Positions 59,156 to 64,000 of a DNA stretch of 64,000 bases are shown piece after piece. The translations under genes were made by a program, and so were the position numbers. Each line of letters opens with the position of its first letter. The stretch's first letter is position 1. The notes under the pieces were generated by a model. The model saw only the letters and a list, made by a program, of their open reading frames with translations, had not been told where the DNA came from and searched no databases. Source of the DNA: Dichomitus squalens LYAD-421 SS1 (Eukaryota > Basidiomycota > Agaricomycetes > Polyporales > Polyporaceae); NCBI RefSeq assembly GCF_000275845.1, contig NW_006766959.1, forward strand, positions 56,589-120,588, written 5' to 3'.

Positions 59156-60575
59156 TTAAACAATCTGCATTTGATTAGAGCTTATCTTCTGCTCGTCACC
59201 CGCGCAAATGCTGGGCTCCTCTGGTCCCTCCCAACCTCCCACTTTCTCGTGCGCAATGTGCAATACTTCAGAACCTCTGTCGCATGAGCTGTCATGCTTA
59301 GCTCCCTCAGGTTCCCCAACAACTATGATAGTGGACCTGGTCGGGAAGACGGTAAGACGGTCTATCCGGCTCTCCGTGAAGCCTTTATCCATGTGAGACC
59401 GATTGAGCGCAACGAGTATAGCGATGATGGCAGGATATATTGCCTGTCAATGAGTACTGCGTGAGTCGTGCGCAGGGGTCGAAAGGAATCCCGTCATACG
59501 ATCATAGGCACCAGTCCTCCATTCATGAAAATATTGAGTCCATTCAGGGCAGAGTCGTCTTCTGCGTTGTAAGCACTCGTTTTCATGACCTGCCAGATGA
59601 CCACCAGAATCTGCGAGGAAGAGTATAATCGACAGCGGGCTTTGTCACGAAACGATGGCCTCACCCACAGAGCAGTGTATGCCATCCCTGACTCAATCAA
59701 TATAGAGAAGAGCCGCTCCAGTTTCGCGCTCGTATGACCTGCCATCAAGTACCGGCAAAGGAATCTTCTCGAGTACCTGGGATGTTGCATGAGAGTGCTT
59801 TCATGACGTAGAAGGAACGCTAGGAGGAACGCACCATGCCTTGTAAGCAACTGTTAGAGTTGCAAAGAGATTCGTGAAGAGAGATAACACGGATGCTGCG
59901 ACATCGTATGTGAATACCTTCTCCGCAAGGCCAGTTCCTGAACAAGACTCCTTCGCAACTAGTGCTCCCAGAGCTGGATACCGTGAAAGAAGGATCAACA
60001 GACAATGACGGGTGTGGTATGTTGCCACGAGCTCACCGAACGTTGCCCACGGTAAGATAACGAAGGCACTTCCCATGATACGGTTCCCTGGCCAGAGCAA
60101 TGAGACCCGCCAGCAGATGATTGCATCTCTACACAAGATCTGGGTGCTGTTAGCATAGGGTACTCCATGCTTATAAGCGAGACCTACGTTAATGATAAGT
60201 GTGCCGTTGGTGGCACAACGTCCATGCAGGGAGACCCAATCGCCAACGGGGGCGCAAAGTGAGTACCATGGCCGATTTGGTTGCCACGACGCGTCTGAAT
60301 CCTTTGCTGCTGACTGAATTCCCTTACAGATGATGTTTCCTAGGGCAGAAATAGAAAGCAAGACGCTGAGGACAAAGTCCGTTGTGGTGGACACATAAAG
60401 GAGAGCGAGCATTAGACTGAGTGCAGTCGTCATGTAAAAATGAGTGCGTCTCTGTCTTCAAAATAAACGAGAGCGAGATGTCAGCGAGCGAGCTGGTCAC
60501 ATGAGATATAGAGATGGATTACTTGACGAGAGCCGCCCAAGCGACCAGTACTAGCACAGTGAATGTACCTAACAT
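59156..60575 (-). CDS. basidiomycete 7-TM integral membrane protein of unknown function
   Basis: A membrane protein of a type present in many copies in agaricomycetes. ATG at 60575 gives the first span MLGTFTVLVLVAWAALVK; exon 2 continues QRRTHFYMTTALSLMLALLY and TTTDFVLSVLLSISALG. The family-like central motif is DAIICWRVSLLWPGNRIMGS. Then come VAASVLSLFTNLFATLTVAY, AGHTSAKLERLFSILIESGM (family-like ERLxxLxxESG), and YPAIIAILVALNRSHMDKGF, after which a hydrophilic tail ends QKISSNQMQIV at stop 59156. At least five introns. The N-terminus looks one helix short, so an exon upstream of 60575 may be missing from this model. Function unknown; a receptor-like role is only a guess. Confidence 0.72.
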
Positions 60576-63436
60576 TCCGTCATAACACGGTAGGGGAGGA
60601 TATTGGCGTACTCTCTCTCACCGTTCAGTGCAGCCATCAGGCTCAGCTTCCCTACCTCCGCTCTTATAGCATACGCGATAGCGGGTGACCCAGACAAGTC
60701 TGTCTGGATAGAAGGCATTCGGATCGAACCTTCCTGCGGGTACCGGTGGGAAGGTTTCAAAGGAGCGAGGAACTGGATGGAGTATGGCTCCATACGTTCA
60801 CCGTGTCTCTCGTTTATATCAATCAGCCTCCCGAGAGCAATGGCGCAAGAAGAAACGCCTACCCTTCATTGCAGGTCTGTTCCTTCATACCGATAACTCC
60901 CGAAGCGTGCTTGGCAATGCCTCCCAGATCTGCCACACGGAAAATTCACCAGCAGTTCTCCGACGCATGCCGGAAAGCGTACGGCCAAGCCCAAAGCTAG
61001 GGATGGCGCTTACATTGGAATCTAAACGTCCGGTTTTTGGTCTATATGAGAGCGCCGTACTCGATCTCCGTCCCCGGTCTGTGAAGCAGGGAGTCATATG
61101 GGTAGGAGTAGTGGGTGCCACGAAATCGACCGGAACAGAGCATCCACGTGTCGGCCGCCCTCTTCCTCTTACCGGTGCCACGGAGGGAGGCGAGCAGGTC
61201 GATCCGATTTTCAGCGCTGGAGAGCTTGATGCACGAGCGCGGTACTACAGTGCACGCCCAGCCTAAGTATCACGCATATCTGTCATTGCACCGTCCGGGA
61301 GGAGCCGAAGGCCCAAGGCCTCAGGCTGTACATGAACTTCCTTGCGGCCAGGACTTCCTTTCGCCACCCAGACGGATACATGCAGCCGACGTCTGCACCA
61401 AGTGATCTATGCGACATTGCGTCCATTCTGCCACCGGAGCGCCCCGTGAAGGAGGACGCGGAGAAGGAGCTTCTATAACGCCGCACGCGCCCTACGAGGG
61501 CGTCGAGGACCCGGAAGCCCCGTCGCGAGTGTCTGCTTCCGATGAGCTTCATCAAGCGCGAAGGCAATATCGCAATGGGCAGCCCCGGACTGAAGGCGCC
61601 CATAGGAGACCTGAGACAGGCGGACGCTGCGCGGGAAGAGACTATCACGGGAATCGGTAGCGTTCCTTGTGCAGCGGTCGAGGGTGCTCACTTTGATGAC
61701 GCAGCGTTCTTTGTTACAGACGCCGAAGAAGGCATGGCTAGGTCGAGCGGACCGACAACGCGCATCGGGCGTCGACTCGACCTCGCAGACAACACCGGAC
61801 GTGGTGATGCCACAGAAACGGGGTCAGAGACGGAGCAGGCGACGGATCCCCATTCCAATAGGTTACACGGGACGCGCACGTTGCGAACGACGTTGCTCCG
61901 GCCGCGATGGACTCGGGCGGCGATGCGTGATTGAGGCGAGCGGGACGACCGACAGCGAGACTCGTGCGACAGGGCCGGGTCGCGGCGACGACGAGGGCAG
62001 CGAGAGACGGCGCGTCCTAAAGGGGAGGCGTCCTGCGATTATGTCGGGAGTCATAGTGATACAGGAAGCCTCCGATCCAGCACACAAGCATGGACATCAG
62101 CTTTTGATCTGTGATGTATAGTCAAGGGAAAAGGGATAGCTGGGTGCAAGCGAGGAGGAATACAGGCCTCAGGACGAGTCTCATCAAAAGCGCCTACACA
62201 CGATACACATCCCCATTCGATCGGAGTGATATGCAGGCCTCTTCCACCTGACGACGCACTGGCTGTATAGACCGTTTCGCCTGGCACGAAGATTCAGGAC
62301 AGGGCATGAAGCAGTGGCCAGTGCGCACGAGTAAGAGTCACGCGAGCACGGGAGGGAACGTCAGAGACTGCAGACACACCTCGAGCCGAGCGACTCGGTC
62401 CCCAGCGCACTATTCCAGCCTGCGTCCGTGCGACACCGGCTGAACGTGCTTCCCCGCGGGCGTGGCGGCATCCGTCAGGATGGGCAGACGAGCACGGACC
62501 ACGCCGTGCAAGGAGAGATCGGAAGAGAGACGCAGGGCGAGCAAGATGAAAGTTTGCCAACGACTCACCCGCGGGCCGACCATACCGCGCGGAGTTGGTT
62601 CGACCCTCTCTCAGCAACACATAGGGGTATACCCGCAGAGGACGGGAGTAGGGCGACTGACCGGCGTAGGGGGACTCACCTTGACAGGTAGGGGACGTCC
62701 GTTCCCGCTCGGGGGACCAGCCGGAAGGAGGGCGTGCTGGGTCTGCTGAGCGTCGAGGGCCAGGTCTACGGCACACGCCGTGTCGTCGTCGACCACCGGT
62801 GGAGAGCGACAACACTTGTGGCTGCATCGAGGCGTTTTCAGCATCGTGACGCCAGAAGGAAGCCGAGCATGCGTACCATGTCCACCATCCGATGTGCGAA
62901 GGGGGATGACTGCCTTGAAGACGAGATGCGGAGCATCCGAGGACGGAAGGGAAGACGGCAGAGCGAGGATGGGGGCCGGAAGTGAGTTCCTGGTCGCGTT
63001 GAGGGCGAAACTGATGGGCGCTAGAGTGCTATAAGGTGTTCGTGGATGCGCACACGTTGTATCGTCTATGGCCAGGAAGCGCGTAGAGGAGCACCATGGA
63101 GGCTGTGGGCGGGCTGGGTTTGAGCTTGTCTGAAATCGGGAGCATACGCACGGGATGATATCATTTGTACGTTTTCCCAGTACGAGTCAGCCACGCAGCA
63201 GCGCTGGGGATATCAGAGTAGCAGAACGAAACATACGCGATGGCCTGTTGCCCGGAGCGACAACACTGAGCTCAGCTGTTGGTGGCGGAGGGAGACGAAG
63301 GGACGGTTCGGGTTGTTGGACAGCCGGACGGCCTCCCCAGAACAGGCGCCGTCGTCCATTTGCGTGCGTCTCTTGCAAACACTCCATGGACGCAAGACGT
63401 CGTGGCCTGCTGTCTACCTCATCATCCACCTAGCTT
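60576..63436. other. 2.9 kb GC-rich stretch without a clear gene
   Basis: Long frames are open on both strands (for example 61669-62121 + and 62294-62827 -), but they are Arg-rich, mutually overlapping and match no family. This is what high GC content produces by chance. Decayed transposon DNA is possible since a copia LTR follows. Confidence 0.4.
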
Positions 63437-63664
63437 GTGACTGATTCCGTATCCGCCACACAGGAGGTCGCTATGTAGTCGGTGTAGAGAAGTGATAAGA
63501 AGAGGAACGTGGGATGATGAAGCAAGGCTTCTGATCCCACGCTTATATATTAAGCTGGGTGTACAATAGGAGTCGTAGTTACTAATATACAATTGATACA
63601 AGCCCGTATCCGCGCGGAAGCTGTTCCTCCCGGCGGCGGAAGAGCGTCTCATCGCTCCGCAACA
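63437..63664 (-). mobile_element. Ty1/copia 3' LTR (approximate)
   Basis: On the minus strand, directly after the pol coding end, a purine run GAGGGGGAG is followed by TGTTGCGGAGCG, the expected polypurine tract and TG start of a 3' LTR. The LTR body contains a TATA-like TTAATATATAAGC near 63550. The other end is placed at a TG/CA near 63437 and is not certain; no target duplication can be checked because the 5' part lies outside the window. Confidence 0.55.
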
Positions 63665-64000
63665 CTCCCCCTCGACGCCGGGTGCAAACCTAAGCGTGCA
63701 ACCAGAAGTTGGTGGCGAGGGCGAGGGAACGGTTTGGTGGGGAGGTCGGCCACGTTCTCTTCGGAGGAGCAGTGGTTGAGCTCTACCTCGTTAGAGGTAA
63801 TCCGTTCGCGCACAAAGTGATAATGTATGTCGATATGCTTGGTGCGAGCGTGGGGAACTTCTCGTTCGGCGGCGGCAATGGCGCTGCGACTGTCAGCGTG
63901 GAGGACCGTCGGACCGGCGTGGGAGAAGCCTATCTCCGATAGAGGGCCCGAAGCCAGACGATCTCCGATGTTGCTTCGCTGGCGGCCATGTATTCGGCCT
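63649..64000 (-). pseudogene. Ty1/copia pol C-terminus (RNase H), frameshifted, cut by window edge
   Basis: The minus strand at the right edge reads AEYMAASEATSEIVWLRALY-RR and then hits TAG at 63930-63932. One base over, the frame continues GFSHAGPTVLHADSRSAIAA, TKHIDIHYHFVRERITSNEV, ELNHCSSEENVADLPTKPF and PRPRHQLLVARLGLHPA to a TGA at 63649. These are the RNase H end motifs of copia polyproteins (AEYMA, KHIDIxYHFxRE, NxADLxTKxL). The frameshift suggests a dead copy. The rest of the element lies to the right of the window. Confidence 0.85.

Noticed and set aside
62294..62827. 177-codon open frame on the minus strand, with a possible spliced extension to 62844
   Set aside because: Arg/Ser/Pro-rich, overlaps other open frames, no family motif; expected by chance in GC-rich DNA.
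1..64000. CRISPR arrays, bacterial operons or ribosome binding sites
   Set aside because: The genes are intron-rich and eukaryotic; no regularly spaced repeat array was seen.

Overview
The window is nuclear DNA of a basidiomycete, most likely an agaricomycete. Almost every gene is cut by several 50-60 nt GT-AG introns, and the gene set is typical of that group: HET-domain protein, F-box proteins, HSPA12-like Hsp70, a 7-TM protein of a basidiomycete-restricted type, a Tnp2 transposon and a Ty1/copia fragment. All product calls come from reading the translated sequence; no database search was run, and splice coordinates are manual. Layout, left to right: an MFS anion permease cut by the left edge (-), an SNG1/DUF3533 membrane protein (-), tRNA-Glu(CUC), a small secreted protein (-), a urea-carboxylase-type biotin enzyme lacking an amidase domain (-), a Ser-rich hypothetical protein (+), cytochrome oxidase subunit COX8/VIIc (+), a 4.4 kb stretch without a gene I can defend, and a secreted GH16 glucanase (+). 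Then come two paralogous DFR-type NAD(P)H reductases (-) separated by an apparently complete 8.6 kb Tnp2 transposon with three genes, a second identical tRNA-Glu(CUC), and an F-box protein (+). The right part holds an FAD monooxygenase (-), a LamB/YcsF (PxpA-type) protein (-), an F-box/LRR-like protein (-), an ISG12/IFI6-like small membrane protein carrying a 9-bp minisatellite (+), an Hsp70-like ATPase whose 5' end is duplicated across a 20-N assembly gap (+), a CorA Mg2+ channel (+), a HET protein (-), a 7-TM protein (-), and the 3' end of a copia element at the right edge (-). Genes that may work together: the urea-carboxylase-like protein has biotin carboxylase, KipA/AHS2, KipI/AHS1 and biotin carrier modules in one chain, and a LamB/YcsF protein lies 30 kb away. 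In bacteria PxpA (LamB/YcsF), PxpB (KipI) and PxpC (KipA) form a 5-oxoprolinase. With an allantoate-permease-like carrier at the left edge, this suggests a route for amide or pyroglutamate nitrogen; that is inference. The other main discoveries are the transposon boundaries (matching terminal inverted repeats and a 7-bp target duplication), its insertion between the duplicated reductases, and the probable false 386-bp duplication at the scaffold join.
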